A stretch of DNA of 64,000 nucleotides from Ochotona curzoniae (taxonomy: Eukaryota > Chordata > Mammalia > Lagomorpha > Ochotonidae): positions 3,286,001-3,350,000 of the forward strand of contig NW_024466459.1 of NCBI RefSeq assembly GCF_017591425.1. The letters are read 5' to 3'. The first letter of the stretch is position 1. Each line of letters starts with the position of its first letter. The notes below the pieces were generated by a model that was given only the letters and a program-made list of their open reading frames with translations, was not told the DNA's origin and made no database searches. Positions 35,656 to 47,080 of the stretch are shown in pieces. Position numbers and translations under genes: made by a program.

Positions 35656-36013
35656 CAAAAAAAAAAAAAAAAAAAAGAAACACCAGCTTAGTGGAAAGGC
35701 ATAATGAAACAAGTACACATGTTAGGATGGTTGAAAGAAACCAGTAAAAAAAACCCTGACAATGCCAAATGCTTGTGCGTGTGGGGAGCAACTGGAACTC
35801 TCGTCTCCTGTTGACAGGAATGCAAGGAATAGTTTTGAGAACAGATCAAATTTTTACAAATAAAGTGAAATGTATATTTAATGTATAACCCAGAAATCTC
35901 ACTGTTTGCCCAAATTAACATAAAAGTTTGTACTCCTTTTATAATTGTTCAAAACTTCCTGTAGTCACAATTGCCTCTCAAATCTCAAATGGGCAAAGAT
36001 ATTGTATGTGCAA

Positions 36014-36125
36014 GGGGCTTTCAAAATGTATGTGGAAAATGCATATTTTCCATATTATGAACATAGTGCATGGATGCCAGAAGGTAAACTTTTAATTCTA
36101 TTTTCATGAACTTTTTGGAGAATCC
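36014..36125. mobile_element. Short DNA-transposon-like element with terminal inverted repeats
   Basis: The 112-base element starts GGGGCTTTCAAAATGTATG and the reverse complement of its end starts GGATTCTCCAAAAAGTTCATG, giving imperfect inverted termini of about 30 bases. L1M sequence continues on both sides. It has no coding capacity. The family is not identified. Confidence 0.5.
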
Positions 36126-37034
36126 TCATAATCCATACAATGGAATGTTTTACAATGGTAAAAGAATTCTTCTATAAAATTATACAAGCAAGTGGATGAA
36201 TTTCAGATAAAAGAATCTAAACAGAAAGTCTGTATGGCTTGGACTGTACTTCTGTGGTGTTGTTAGAAATGGCGAAGTGATAAGAATGAAGAGACTGGTG
36301 GTCTTTGCGTGGTTGAGGTAGAATGTGATTACAAGGGTGTAAGTAGCAATGGCATTTTTTTAATGCCTGATGGAACAATTTTTACCGCATTTGTTTGATT
36401 ATACCACTGTATGGATTTGTTAAAGCTCAGAGAGCTCTAGAGTTGATTTTAGTTTTTAAAAAAATCAACGTATTTTGATATCTCATGTCAGGAGCCAACT
36501 ATGCTATGAGGCAATGCCACATTTTGTAGTTTATTTATAATTTTAAGGAAAAAGAGAGAAACAATTTGTTCTCCTCCCTTGAAAGTATATTTAACTTAGC
36601 TTAAGAGGAGTGAAAGTTCTGAAGCCTGTTGGAGCAACTAACAGTTTCTATTTTTTTACATACCATTTTTCCTTTTCTAAATCCTTATTCACCTTGAGTT
36701 ATTTTTGGGGGAAGAACTGTAAATTGTTTGAGTTGGGAAAAATTACTGCAGTTGCTGTTTTATTTCTGAAAGTTTTTTATTTAAATTGCTTCAGAATAAA
36801 GAAAATAAGAGAAATGAATATAAATTGTCTTTTCATATAGCCATAAAATATTTATAAAATTGTCTAATAAGGATTTAAGGAATTCTCATTAAGATAATAA
36901 AATTCCATTTTAATAAAGTGTAAGTTGTCAGGGATAATTATAAAGGATTCCTCTCTCTAAATGTTTTCACTTGACAACTAACAGAAAGTATAAAAATACT
37001 TCCAAATAGCTTTATGTTAAAGCAGTAATTACTG

Positions 37035-37335
37035 AATGCAGTGGAGATTAATGTGCAATCGGTTAAGCCACCTTAGGATGCCCTCCTCCTGTACTGGAGT
37101 GCTGCCCTGCTTCTGCTCCAGCTCTCTGTTAATAAACCTGGGAAACAGCAGACGATGACCCAAATGCTTGAATCTTTGGTGCCCACTTGGGTTACCCAGA
37201 AGAGTTCCTGGCTTCTGAAGCCTTTGGCCTTGTCCAACCCTGGCTGTTGTGGGCATTTGGGAACTAAAACAGTGAATAGGAGATCTCTATCTTTCTGTCT
37301 TTTTTGCTGCCTTTCTGCCTTAGCAAAAACCTGAA
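37035..37335 (+). mobile_element. Old C-type SINE, sense
   Basis: TGCAATCGGTTAAGCCACC head, GCTCCAGCTCTCTGTTAATAAACC, GGTGCCCACTTGGGTTACCC, TGTTGTGGGCATTTGGG and a degraded pyrimidine tract. Confidence 0.6.
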
Positions 37336-38039
37336 CGCCAACTATAATGAATAATGCTGAAATTTAATTAAAAAAAATATTCTATGACAGGTGCGAAGTG
37401 ATACTGAAGACCAAAGAACCTTGAAAATCAAAACCAAAAAACAAAAAAAAACAAATTGAGCCAACACACACAAAAAAGAAGAAACAATTAAAATTATGCC
37501 AGTTGATTGGTGAGACAGAACATTAAATGGTAAACTGCACATTGCTCTGTGTTTGAAGAGATGTTAACAGTAAAAACGGAAACCTAACGATTAAAGGCAC
37601 ATTCTACTGATGTACAGAATGAATTGGTATAAAAGGAACAGCAGAGGCTTGCTGTATGGGGTGAGGGAATTCTGGCTATCCTGGTCTGGTGGTCTGTGAT
37701 CGTCCATTCACAAGGAGCCACTGTGATGCTGTTTTAGCATGCATGGGAGCCAGTCCAGCTAAGCTCGGCTGTCCTGGTAGATGAGTTGCCCCTGTTGCTG
37801 ATTCGCAAAGAAGTCACGATGTTCTTGAGTGTGAAAACTGGTGGAGAAGGCACTGCTTACAATGTTTTCTCCGTTGCTTGTGCCAGTTAACATCCGTTGG
37901 CAGGAGCATATACTAGCTCATGTTGTTCTGCTTCCTCTCTGGTATTTGTCAGATAATTCTTTTCATGAAAAAGTGTGGCCATTCAGAGAGGATGTTTTTG
38001 ATGTGTATTTTCCTAATAACCTGTGAAATCAGGTGAGTT

Positions 38040-38645
38040 GTATCTTTATTGTCACTCTAGATAGTGTCTCTGAGTGAAATATTAACTTAAAGCTTTTCCA
38101 CTTTTTCTGTTGGGTTGTCTGCATTTTTCATATTGATATGGAAGCACTTTTGAACTACTCTGCATCTGAGTTCTTTTGAAATACGGTGTCATATATATTT
38201 TCTTCCACCCTGTTGCTTTTTTTTTTTTTCTGATGTCTTTGATGAACAGGAATTTTAAACTTCATGCAGTTGATTTTTATCACGTTGTCTCTTTATGGCT
38301 GGTGCAGTTTTATCTAAGAAATCTTTGGTTATCCTAAGGTCATGAAGATTTTCTCCTAGAAGCTTTGTTTACTTTTCTGACTTGGATCTTTAAGCCTTTT
38401 GAAGGTGACTTTGGTATATGTTTTGAGACAGGGACTTAGAATTTGTTTTTGTCCTTTCTGTGTCTCCAAGTGCCACTGCTGTTAACTTCAAAGGCCACTC
38501 TTTTCCTGCCATGCGACAACGTTGTTGTTCAGGTGACAGCATGTCTGCCTCTGGTTGGGTTCCTTTGCTTTCCCTTGTACCAATGGACTGTTTAAAACAT
38601 GTATTTTATTTATGCTAAGTGTCTGTTAATTTTTTGACAAAATAT
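38040..38645 (-). mobile_element. L1M ORF2 3' fragment, antisense
   Basis: GTTGGGTTGTCTGCATTTTTC, TAAGAAATCTTTGGTTATCC, AAGGTCATGAAGATTTTCTCC and GGTATATGTTTTGAGACAGGG match antisense L1 ORF2 as I recall it. Confidence 0.6.
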
Positions 38646-38723
38646 TGAATGAAACTTCTTTCTTATTATTTATTTTAAAATACATATTTAAGGTTTAAAA
38701 AAATTGGCTGAAAGACATAATTT

Positions 38724-39274
38724 GTTTTTAAATTTACTTTTTAACAAACTTGACATAATTAGGGTAAAAAGGTTTAAGCGCTACAGGAAGATAGGCAAGA
38801 CAATTAGTTCCAATTTGTTTCCTTAATATATCTGATGTAAAAGGAGATTTTAAGGGAGAAGCCCCACCCAGTCTCCCACCCACCTCAGGTTCCTGATGTG
38901 GGGCATGCTCTGAGAGTCCTGCTCAAGTGGTTTTGATAGTTCAGCAGTTCTGAATTGCTGTCAATCTCACCACTCCAAGCCCGATGAATTTGTTGAAGAA
39001 TCCACTGATTGACATAGTCCATCATAGAGTCTCCGTTTGCCCAGTTTTTCACTGCCAACATACAGCTGAGGTGGTTGATTGACTTGTTCTGTCCTCTGTC
39101 TTTTGATGGTTAGGGTTCTGAGTCTGGAAGCTCGATTGGGGGAATCCCCAAAGAAACTTTGAGGTGTTCCCAGACCAGATTCTTGTATGTACTAGCAAGC
39201 ACAGGGCCCGGCACAGTCCATCGCCCGATCAGCTGGTGGTTGCAATTGCTGGGTTGGTTCTGTTTCCATACCTG
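38724..39274 (-). mobile_element. 551-base retroposon of unassigned family, with target duplication
   Basis: Flanked by GAAAGACATAATTT at 38710-38723 and 39275-39288. It begins with a T/A-rich run (a tail on the minus strand), so it inserted in the minus orientation by L1-type retroposition. The minus strand holds an open frame of 58 codons from ATG at 39061 to TGA at 38885, Trp-rich, with no family I recognise and an in-frame stop upstream. It is not a C-SINE, nor the L1 3' UTR seen at 21-23 kb. It could be the 3' end of another lagomorph L1 subfamily. Confidence 0.75.
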
Positions 39275-39314
39275 GAAAGACATAATTTTGGAAGTAGGAC
39301 ATTAGATGCCTTTT

Positions 39315-39600
39315 TTTCCCGCCATTGAAGTACATTGGTTCTGTTCCTGGCTCTGGCTCCTGATTTGAACTTCCTGCCAGTTCAGACTCTGGGAATCTGT
39401 AGGTAGTGCCTTACCGAGCTGGTTTCTTGCCACCCAGAAGGAAGACCAAGGTTGATTTCCTGTCTTCCAGCTTTGGCCCTGGTCCAGCTCTGGATGTTGG
39501 ATGTATTTAAGGAGTAAACCATTATATGATGGAGCTCCCTTCCTCTGCCTTTGCAAACAAACAAATAGCAACAACAACAACAAAAAACCCCAAGCAAACC
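39315..39600 (+). mobile_element. Old C-type SINE, sense
   Basis: TGGCTCCTGATTTGAACTTCCTGCC, CTGGGAATCTGTAGG, CAGCTTTGGCCCTGGTCCAGC, GGAGTAAACCATTATATGATGG and an ACAACAACAACAA tail. Confidence 0.65.
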
Positions 39601-39847
39601 CCCAAAAGCCTGAACTATAGTTTTGAACCATAATAAGTTGGCATTAAAGATTGAATTTAATGTGTGCTATGGAAAGTGTTTTGGCAGTTCTTAATGTGAT
39701 TTTTCAAACATTTATTGTTACTTTTTTGAGTTTTGGTTTTCTTTGTATTGCTAGAAATGTATTTCTTGAAAAACCTCTTTTCCTTGAAAACAGTGTATTA
39801 GGTGAAATGCCTTTTAGTTTTAGAAAACGACAGAAATTCTCTCACTG

Positions 39848-40170
39848 ATAGACATCAGGAGTAGCGGTTAAGGCGCTGCTTGGGATGCCTGCGTCCCACA
39901 CATGAGCACCTGTATCAAGTCCTGGCTCTGCTTGTTAGCAGGTTACCAGGCTTCCTAATGATGCGTGCACTGGGAGGCAGCACATGGCAGCTCTGTAGCT
40001 GGGCCTTCATCACCCTCTGGGGAGATCTGGATTGCATCTAGCTTTTGCCTGTCCCAACCCTGGCGTGTGTGGGCATTGGGGGGAAAAAAACCTGTTTGTG
40101 AAAGACCTTTCTCTTTCTCTGTGTCTTTCTCTCTCTGTTTCTGCCTTTCAAATAAAAAAAATATGTATTT
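39848..40170 (+). mobile_element. Old C-type SINE, sense
   Basis: CATCAGGAGTAGCGGTTAAGG head, TGGGAGGCAGCACATGGC, GGGGAGATCTGGATTGCATC, GTGGGCATTGGGGG, TCTCTCTCTG tract and CCTTTCAAATAAAAAAAAT tail. Confidence 0.65.
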
Positions 40171-41334
40171 CAAAAGAAATATGGTGCTTGGGACCCTATC
40201 CTGGTGCTTAGGACTCCATCTCTCTGAATTAAAACCTTGGGATGGAACCAGAGTTTGTGTAATAGCTCATGCATTTATCTATAAGGAGGGAATTTCTTTG
40301 TGCTAGTTGGATTAAATCCTAAATAATTTGGGGGACAATCTGTCAGAAAACCCTTTAGAATGAAACAAATGGGCCTGCTGAAAAACTAAAATGAAGTAAA
40401 ATGTCAGGAGGCAGTTTTTATTCAAGAACATTCAGATACCTGCTATCATGTCTGGCTTGCTTTTTAGTGTTGTGATTCAGTTTGTTTCTTAAGACATGTG
40501 CAGATGTGTGATGTCATCATGTCATTGGAACTTAATTATTTTTGGCCTTGTATTTTATATAACGTTCTTTTAGACTTCAGTATTTCACATAAATCCTTTT
40601 ACATCCCGTTTTGCTAATTCTTTGCTGCATTCTTTCTTGAGGTATTATGAGAGAAGCAAAAGTTTTGTAAAAGAATGTGAAACAAACGTTAAGACTGTGT
40701 ACAGATTGCTTCAAGTCTGCTGCTGTGGATTGCAAAGTGGCAACATTCTGCTTCAGAGCACATCTGGGTGCTGTTACAAAATCAGAAAATAGATTGTTCA
40801 TTTCCCCCAAATAAAATCAAGAACGTGCTTTACTACAAGTAATTCCCATTGTGTATTCAAAGTGTATGAGACAAACAATGTAATATTCTGAATAATAACA
40901 ACAGAATATTCTTCCTTGTTTACTGTGTGAAGTGTTGCTTTTAGAAACTAGAGTTAGACATTTTCTGGTTTTGAGGGTTGACTTGAGAAGGGAAATAATG
41001 ATTTTTAAGTAGGTCTTTGATATTTTTATTAATGACTTAAAGATGAAGAGAACAAAATAGGAGTTACTTTTGCATAGTTGAAATTCTACATAGTAATTAA
41101 CTGAAGTAATATTTTTTTACACTGCTTATAAATGTAGAGCTGGGTGAAAATAAGTTACATATGTTTTATTGGGTTTCTAGTTTTTCAAGTCTAAACTTAA
41201 AGCTTAATTGTCTTTCAAAATTCCTATTTCTTCTTACTTTTTCCTCCTTATATCTGATTTTGCTTCATGAATTAGGATTTTATGCATGGACAGATGTATG
41301 TGTGTGTTTGAACAATGTTCCTTTGCTTTGAATA

Positions 41335-41735
41335 TGTATTTATTTTTATTGGAAAGGCAGATTTACAGAGAGAATTAGAGACAGAGGGAAAGATACTAGC
41401 TTACTAGTTTACTAGTTTATTAGTAGTTACTAGTAGATAGTTATTAGTAGTTATTAGTAGATACTAGCTTACTAGTTTACTAGTTTACTCCCTAGATGGC
41501 AGCAATGGCCAGAGCTGAGCCAATCTGAAGCTAGAGATCAGGAACCTCTTCTGGGTCTCCCAAGTGGGTGCATGGTCCCAAAGCCTTGGGCCATTTTCTA
41601 CTGCTTTCCCAGTTCACAGGGGGAGAGCTGGATGAGAAGTAGAGCTGCTGGACACAAACTGGTACTCACATGGGATACCTACACTTGTAGGTGGAGGATT
41701 AGGTAATTGAACCATCATGGCATCATGCTGGCTGG
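41335..41735 (-). mobile_element. C-SINE, antisense, with an internal 68-base duplication
   Basis: TTATTTTTATTGGAAAGGCAGATTTACAGAG to a head ending ATGCTGGC. In the tail-side third, a 29-base unit starting AGATACTAGCTTACTAG occurs at 41391 and again at 41459, with related TAGTAGTTA units between. The rest of the body is normal. Confidence 0.8.
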
Positions 41736-42604
41736 GTGAACAGCTTAATTTCCATGCTTATTTTCTGCATTCTGAAAGAAAATTACATATATGTATACAT
41801 AAATATGTATGTACATATACATGTACATAAACCTTCACACAGTTCACATGATAAGTAGTGATTGAGTGTACTGTGCTGAGCTGGATATTTGTTGCTTCAG
41901 ATTTTCAAAAAGCTGTGTCTATACAGTACTGTGTTATTTGCTAAGGAACATGCCTCTTTCTCTTACACAGTACTTAAATAGATTCTTTTTATTTAATAAA
42001 TATTTCCCAAAGTGAGTGCCCAATTCAATATTCTGTCAGAGAGGAATGTCACATCTTAAAGGTTTTATTGTCAACTTTTAATAATGCCAATCTTAAGTAT
42101 AAAATATCTCATAAAGTCATATTTTAAGGAGATTAGGCATATTCTTATGTTTATTAGTCATTCAGATTTCATCATCAGCAAAATGTGCCTCAATTTTTTC
42201 TGTTTTTTTTCTAGTGTATTATTTTTCTATCACTGAATTTTCCATTTATTATGTTGTTTATTATTTTATATAGTCCATTTGGTGTTCTTTTCAGATCTCA
42301 ATTCCTTCCTAGTGATGGATACTAGGGCAAGAGTGGTGAGCAAGGCATCATGATCTGTTTGCAGATTCCGCATCCTTGGAACAGATGTGTGCTAGCTGAA
42401 GGAAAAAAAAGGGAGGGACGGAGGGAGGGAGGCGAAAGAGAAGAGAAGAACTTCCATAGTCCTATGGGAGCAGCAAGAACTAAGTTTCCTGAGGAGAATT
42501 TGTGAATTTTGAGTAAGTTAGGCATGAGAAGAGGTTGAGAGCATGCTTTCACAGCTGCAGACTCAGATCCAAGTCTCTGTGGAGTGTTTTCAATGTGGAG
42601 CAGG

Positions 42605-42624
42605 GTGTGTGTGTGTGTGTGTGT
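42605..42624. repeat. (GT)n microsatellite
   Basis: About 10 GT units in otherwise unassigned intron sequence. Confidence 0.85.
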
Positions 42625-43117
42625 ATGTATGCATGTGTCCCTGGAGGCAGGGTACCCTGGGGAACAGAAGAACCTAGAAAGGCAAATGGACAGTTTTTAA
42701 GCAGGTGTGTTGAACTATTCATGTGCCAGATATGGTAGTGCAGCGATTACACTAAGAGTTTTCTAAATAGGCTCATGTTTGAAGGAACTGCAGGGGACAA
42801 AGGGATGCACGGATACAGGGGACATGAGATGCACCTGGGTTCTGGCAGCGTGAGTTGTTGGAGAGCTTAGAGGAGGAGAGGACCAAAAGACTGGGAGGCT
42901 CACAGTGAGAGGATCAGGAAGGCGCCTTTGTGCATGCACAGCCGTTTGTTTTATAGTTTATTTGCTAAAGGGCTGCTAAAAATGTGTTTCCCATTTAAAA
43001 ATTGAACTAAATGTCAAGCCAAATAGAAAATGTTTTCACAAAGCAGCAGAATTCTGTGTTTTATCAGTTAATATTTGCAATTTCAAGATTATTAAATTTT
43101 TATTTTAAATTTTTCAG

Positions 43118-43165
43118 ATAGAAAATCCTCGGTACCTGAGACAGAAGCCTGTCCCAATTTCTCTG
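43118..43165 (+). CDS. CEP112: CEP112 window exon 4 (48 bases)
   Basis: A 16-codon micro-exon, IENPRYLRQKPVPISL, lies between TTTTTCAG and the donor GTAGGTG. Human CEP112 has IENPRYLRQKPIPVSL at this point, so only two conservative changes are seen. It is phase 0 to 0. It was located by homology and splice sites, since it is too short to stand out as an open frame. Confidence 0.95.
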
Positions 43166-43353
43166 GTAGGTGAAAATTCCATTGGACTTTTTCTAGTCAC
43201 CATTATCTTTAAATAAAATAATCATTATTTACTAAAAATAGTTCCTCATTAAAAAAAAATAGTCTCTTAAAAATGAAGAAGTCACTTCACCCTTATCTGA
43301 ACCCCTGCCATAGCAGAATTACGTATGTTTCAAGCATTTTAGAAGTTCCTTTT

Positions 43354-43670
43354 TGAGGGGACAATGTTGTGGCACAGCCGTTGACCTGCTGCTTGGGATC
43401 CAGCATCCCGTAGGGGTGCTGGTTCATGTCCTAGCTGCTCCACTTCCGATCAGTATGGGAGCCGGTTTGTTCTCTGGCTGCTCCATGCTCTGTGCTGGTG
43501 CACCTTACAAAGCAGGGGAAGGTGGGTCAAGTGCTTGGCTCCCCGACACCTGTGTGGGTGACTCAAAGGCAGCCCCTGGATTCCGGCTTCAGCCTGGCAT
43601 TGGTAGACAGCAGGTGGAAGATCTTGGTCTCTCTGTAACTCTGTCTTTTAAGTAAATACATAAATGTTAC
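43354..43670 (+). mobile_element. Old C-type SINE, sense, between exons 4 and 5
   Basis: GGGGACAATGTTGTGGCACAGC head, GGATCCAGCATCCCGTAGGGG, CTGTGTGGGTGACTCAAAGG, CAGCAGGTGGAAGATC and a CTCTCTGTAACTCTGTC tract. It fills over half of the 585-base intron. Confidence 0.7.
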
Positions 43671-43750
43671 AGGGAGTGAAAAGAGGTTCATTTCTGTGTT
43701 AAGGATAAACCAGTCCTAAAGAAGTACTAAGTAGTTGTCTCGTTTGCCAG

Positions 43751-43828
43751 ATGACTCCCAGGTTCAGCCTAAGGAAATCCAGCAGTCTGCATGAAGATCA
43801 TTTTCTCTCTCGAATGCATGAGAAAGAG
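43751..43828 (+). CDS. CEP112: CEP112 window exon 5
   Basis: The acceptor is CGTTTGCCAG and the donor GAG|GTAGGA. The 26 codons read MTPRFSLRKSSSLHEDHFL then SRMHEKE, matching human MTPKFSLRKSSSFHDDHFL and SRMREKE as I recall. The exon is basic and Ser-rich, a plausible phosphorylation site cluster, and it leads into the coiled coil. It is phase 0 to 0. A C-SINE ends only about 80 bases upstream of the acceptor. Confidence 0.95.
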
Positions 43829-44194
43829 GTAGGATTGCGATGTTTCTGACGTACCTGATTGTTAACCCAGCTTAAAGATTTTGTGTGGTGAATTTTTAGA
43901 TTTCAGGCACAGTAATAATATGCTCTTAAAAGCAGTTGTCTTTGCTACAAATATAAAGTTATAATTCAAGGTAGGCATGGTTTGTCTTTCTATGTTTGAA
44001 ACCCTTCTGCCATATTGTTGTCATAGCTGCCTTGTACTAGAAAGACTGTGAAATCCTTGCTTATCAGCAATATAGGACAAATACAGTCCTTATATATAAA
44101 CTCATATATTGTAAGGGCTGCCGCTGTAGGGAAAATGGGAAGGGTTGGGCAATGGGTGTGGAGTTTATTTTTAGAGTGTTGAAAAATAGATTTT

Positions 44195-44535
44195 TTGGGC
44201 CCAGTGTGGTAGCCTAGTGGCTGAAGTACACACCTTACATGTGCCTGGAACACATATGGGTGCCAGTTCATATCCTGGCACTCTGCTTCCCATCCAGCTC
44301 CCTGCTTGTGGCCTGGGAAAGCAGTCGAGGACGGCCCAAAGCCTTGGGAAACTGAACCCTCATGGGAAACCCAGAAGTGGCTCCTGGCTTCTGGCTTCAG
44401 ATTGGCTCAGCTCCAGCCGTTGCAGCCACTTGGAGAATGAACCAGCAGGTGGAAGATTTTCCTCTCTGTCTCTCTTCTCTTTGTATATCTGACTTTTGAA
44501 TAAAAATAAAATAAATCTTAAAAAAAAAACAAGAT
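44195..44535 (+). mobile_element. C-SINE, sense
   Basis: GGGCCCAGTGTGGTAGCCTAGTGG, GGAAAGCAGTCGAGGACGG, AATGAACCAGCAGGTGG, AAATAAATCTTAAAAA. Target duplication TAGATTTT (44187-44194 and 44536-44543). Confidence 0.85.
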
Positions 44536-45810
44536 TAGATTTTGATGAGGCATGATAGGAGAATATTAGTTCAGTGGCAGTGCTCCTGTATTTAACTCTG
44601 ACCTGCCATTCACAAACGTGCTTGGGCTTGTTCACCTCTGTAACTGTGAACTTATTTCCTCGGATCGCCACGTCACAGAGTTGTGTGTCAATGAGCCTGG
44701 TCACGTACTGGGGTGTTCTTTGCTCCCCCCCCTTCCTTTTTTTTTTAAAGTAATCTGAAAAAAGATCTCTGCTTTGGATTAAGACATTTGGAAAACTATT
44801 GTTGTTGCAAAAGAAGGAAAGTGACAGCACGGAAGGACAAGCGCCATTTGCAGAGCTATCCTGTCTTCGGAGAACAGACTGGAGTTGCTCTTTCTGCAAA
44901 CAGAACATCGCGTTTGAAGCTTCTTCCACCCCGTTGGATGTTTCCTCTTGTTCCCTAAGGAGGGACGTGGCTTCTCTCCTACATGTAATGCCTAATTGGT
45001 TTTTTTGTCTTGATAGATCTGCTTGTTAAATTTAGAATTTTAATAAACCAAGTTAAAGAAGAAATCCAGTTATTGATATAATACATGAAAGAGCTAGTCT
45101 TTTAATACATTTTTAAGATATATAATCTTTAGGTATGCACAGCACAACATTTCATAATTAATTATATGAAGAAATTCTAGTACCCAGGCAAGGATTGCGT
45201 CATCGCCCTTGTCCCGGAAGTGTGCCGCTATCCTTCCCCTCATGCTGTCTTTGTCTTCCTTCCATCACAGTAACTGTTTTTATGTTTCTGGTGCTAGCTT
45301 CCAGCCTTTTTTTTTTTAAATTAATTTTGTCATCAATGTTTACATTCCTTAACAATTAAAACTCTTTTATCAGATTTTTTTGTACCACGTTTAGTTGGAA
45401 CCTAGTTAGAAAGTGATGCAGATGAGCCTTGTACAGATGCATGGCACACCAGGCACAGATGTCCCCCAGGCAGTATGGAGGAAGAGAAGCAGGACATACA
45501 CGGATATGTCAACTTTAGTTCTCTCTATCCAGAAGTCATTCTGGAAGGTCTTAGATTCTTCATTGCCTCACAGCTGCAAGAAAACGAAAGAGTCAGTTTT
45601 ACTCAAGAATGTTCTTTATGAAATAAGCAGTACAACTTGCTAATTGTGTTAATTCTTGTACCTAGAATATACATCTTTTTGTTATCTGAGTGATGAAATG
45701 GGACTATGCATAAAGAACTTAGGCTGCATATCAAAGTGCAATGGCTGCCCAGAGGAAAAGCACTTGGCTGAATCTTTTGAGTTATGATTTGCAATAGCTG
45801 CCTTCGTGGG

Positions 45811-45961
45811 AGTGGGGGGTGGAGGGTGGTGAGGGAGGGGGAGATAGAGAGAGAAGGAGGGGGGAAAAGAGAGGGAGGGAGAAAGAGAGACAGGGGAGAG
45901 AGAAGAAGAGAGAGAGGGAGAAAGAGAGAGAAAGAGGGAGAGAGAAAGGGAGAGAGAGAAA
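45811..45961. repeat. Long GA-rich homopurine tract
   Basis: Bases 45846-45890 and 45892-45961 are pure A/G, separated by a single C. Before them is a G-rich stretch. It could form triplex DNA. Confidence 0.9.
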
Positions 45962-46824
45962 CCACTTTTTATTTAAAAGAATGACTAACAAGTGATGCTT
46001 ATTCAGATTTTGACATTTAGCAGACATTTTAAAAAGTTAGTAAGATGGACGTGTCATTTCAAGCTAAACAGCTGATAGTATTTGTTGCTTATGTTAAAAA
46101 TTTGACCTTTCAATGAGAATCAACATTTCAGAAAATGTGTGTTGTCATTGTGAGCCTGACAGGTTTCCAATATTAACACTTGCCAGATGAAATTGGCAGT
46201 TATATTAACCAATGTGTGATGTGAAGTTTTAATATTGTATAGTAAAGTTTTCAATATTTGACTATTTTTATAACTCACTGAATTTATATGATGTAGGGTG
46301 TTATGGAAACTTATGCTTGGATAAAGGATTCATTGCAGGTGCATGAAATAGCCCAGTGGAAGTTAACATGAAAGACTAGGGAAAAGATTCAGAATCCACA
46401 ATGCAAGTAGCATGCGAAACTTGGCCCTTGTAAATATAAGCATAGCATTTAGGATTGTACTAAAATACTCCTTTTCAAACTACAGGTTTATGACAGATTG
46501 CATTAAACAAAGAACTGATTCCATCTAATATTACGTATATTTGAGAAAGTGGAAGAGAGGCAAGGTGGTTCAGTTTTGTGAAGCAGGAGGCATAACCCTG
46601 AATTTAAAAAGCAAAAAGGATGTTATAGGTACAAGAATTAAACATCTGTAATACAAATTCAGTAACAGTTCATTATTTATACATTTAAAAAAAGGTTATA
46701 AAAAGTTGCCATAATTTGTTACTTCCCTGAAAGAAAATAAAATTGGTTTCTGATCATCCAAAAAAAAAAAAAAACAGAAACAATATCTAGATGTATTCAG
46801 AACTCAGTCTAAAAAATGCCCAAG

Positions 46825-47080
46825 GACAGGTGCCAGGTACGGTGGCTTCGGGCACCTCTCAAGGAGCCTCCCTGCTGCGTCAGAGGACTCGGCCTGTGCT
46901 CCGGCTGTTCTCCTTCCAATCCAGCTTCCTGCTAGCTTCCTGAAAGCTTATCTGGATCCTTGTCACCCATGGGGTGGACTTGTGTTGAGTTCTGGGCATT
47001 TAGTGGGAGTGAGCCAGCAGATGGAATGATCTCCATATCTCTGTCTCTCTGCCTTTCAAGTAAAATTAACTAAAACAACA
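46825..47080 (+). mobile_element. Old C-type SINE, sense
   Basis: GGTGCCAGGTACGGTGGC head, CAATCCAGCTTCCTGC, GGGCATTTAGTGGGAGTGAGCC, TCTCTGTCTCTCTGCC and CAAGTAAAATTAACTAAAAC tail. Confidence 0.6.

Larger units (their letters stand above)
33510..36470 (+). mobile_element. Old L1M element, sense, with two later insertions
   Basis: ORF1-like sequence occurs at about 34100-34800 (GAAAGTGTAATAACTAAAGTG, GGAAGCTCAGTGATC, CTTGAAAGCAGCAAG). ORF2 pieces are at 34800-35330 (AATCAATGAAACCAAAAGCC), and a 3' end at 35680-36470 (CCATACAATGGAATGTTTTAC, AAGTGGATGAATTTC). All frames are broken. A sense SINE lies at 35350-35640 and a short palindromic element at 36014-36125. Confidence 0.6.
29604..43117 (+). 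other. CEP112: CEP112 intron after window exon 3
   Basis: A 13.5-kb intron. I recognise nothing in 29604-30555, 30713-32290 (purine-leaning, possibly an eroded old repeat), 36471-37030, 37336-38040, 40171-41330 and 41736-43117, apart from an A-rich stretch at 37433-37500 and a short GT run at 42605-42624. Everything else is listed as separate repeats. Confidence 0.75.

Noticed and set aside
37590..38035. Moderately GC stretch with an open frame of 61 codons (37841-38026), considered as a processed pseudogene.
   Set aside because: No protein family recognised, no poly-A tail or duplication seen; left unassigned.
44360..44929. Open frame of 189 codons on the minus strand.
   Set aside because: Its 3' third is antisense C-SINE and the rest has no recognisable protein features. 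It shows no splice logic or homology, so chance is the better explanation.
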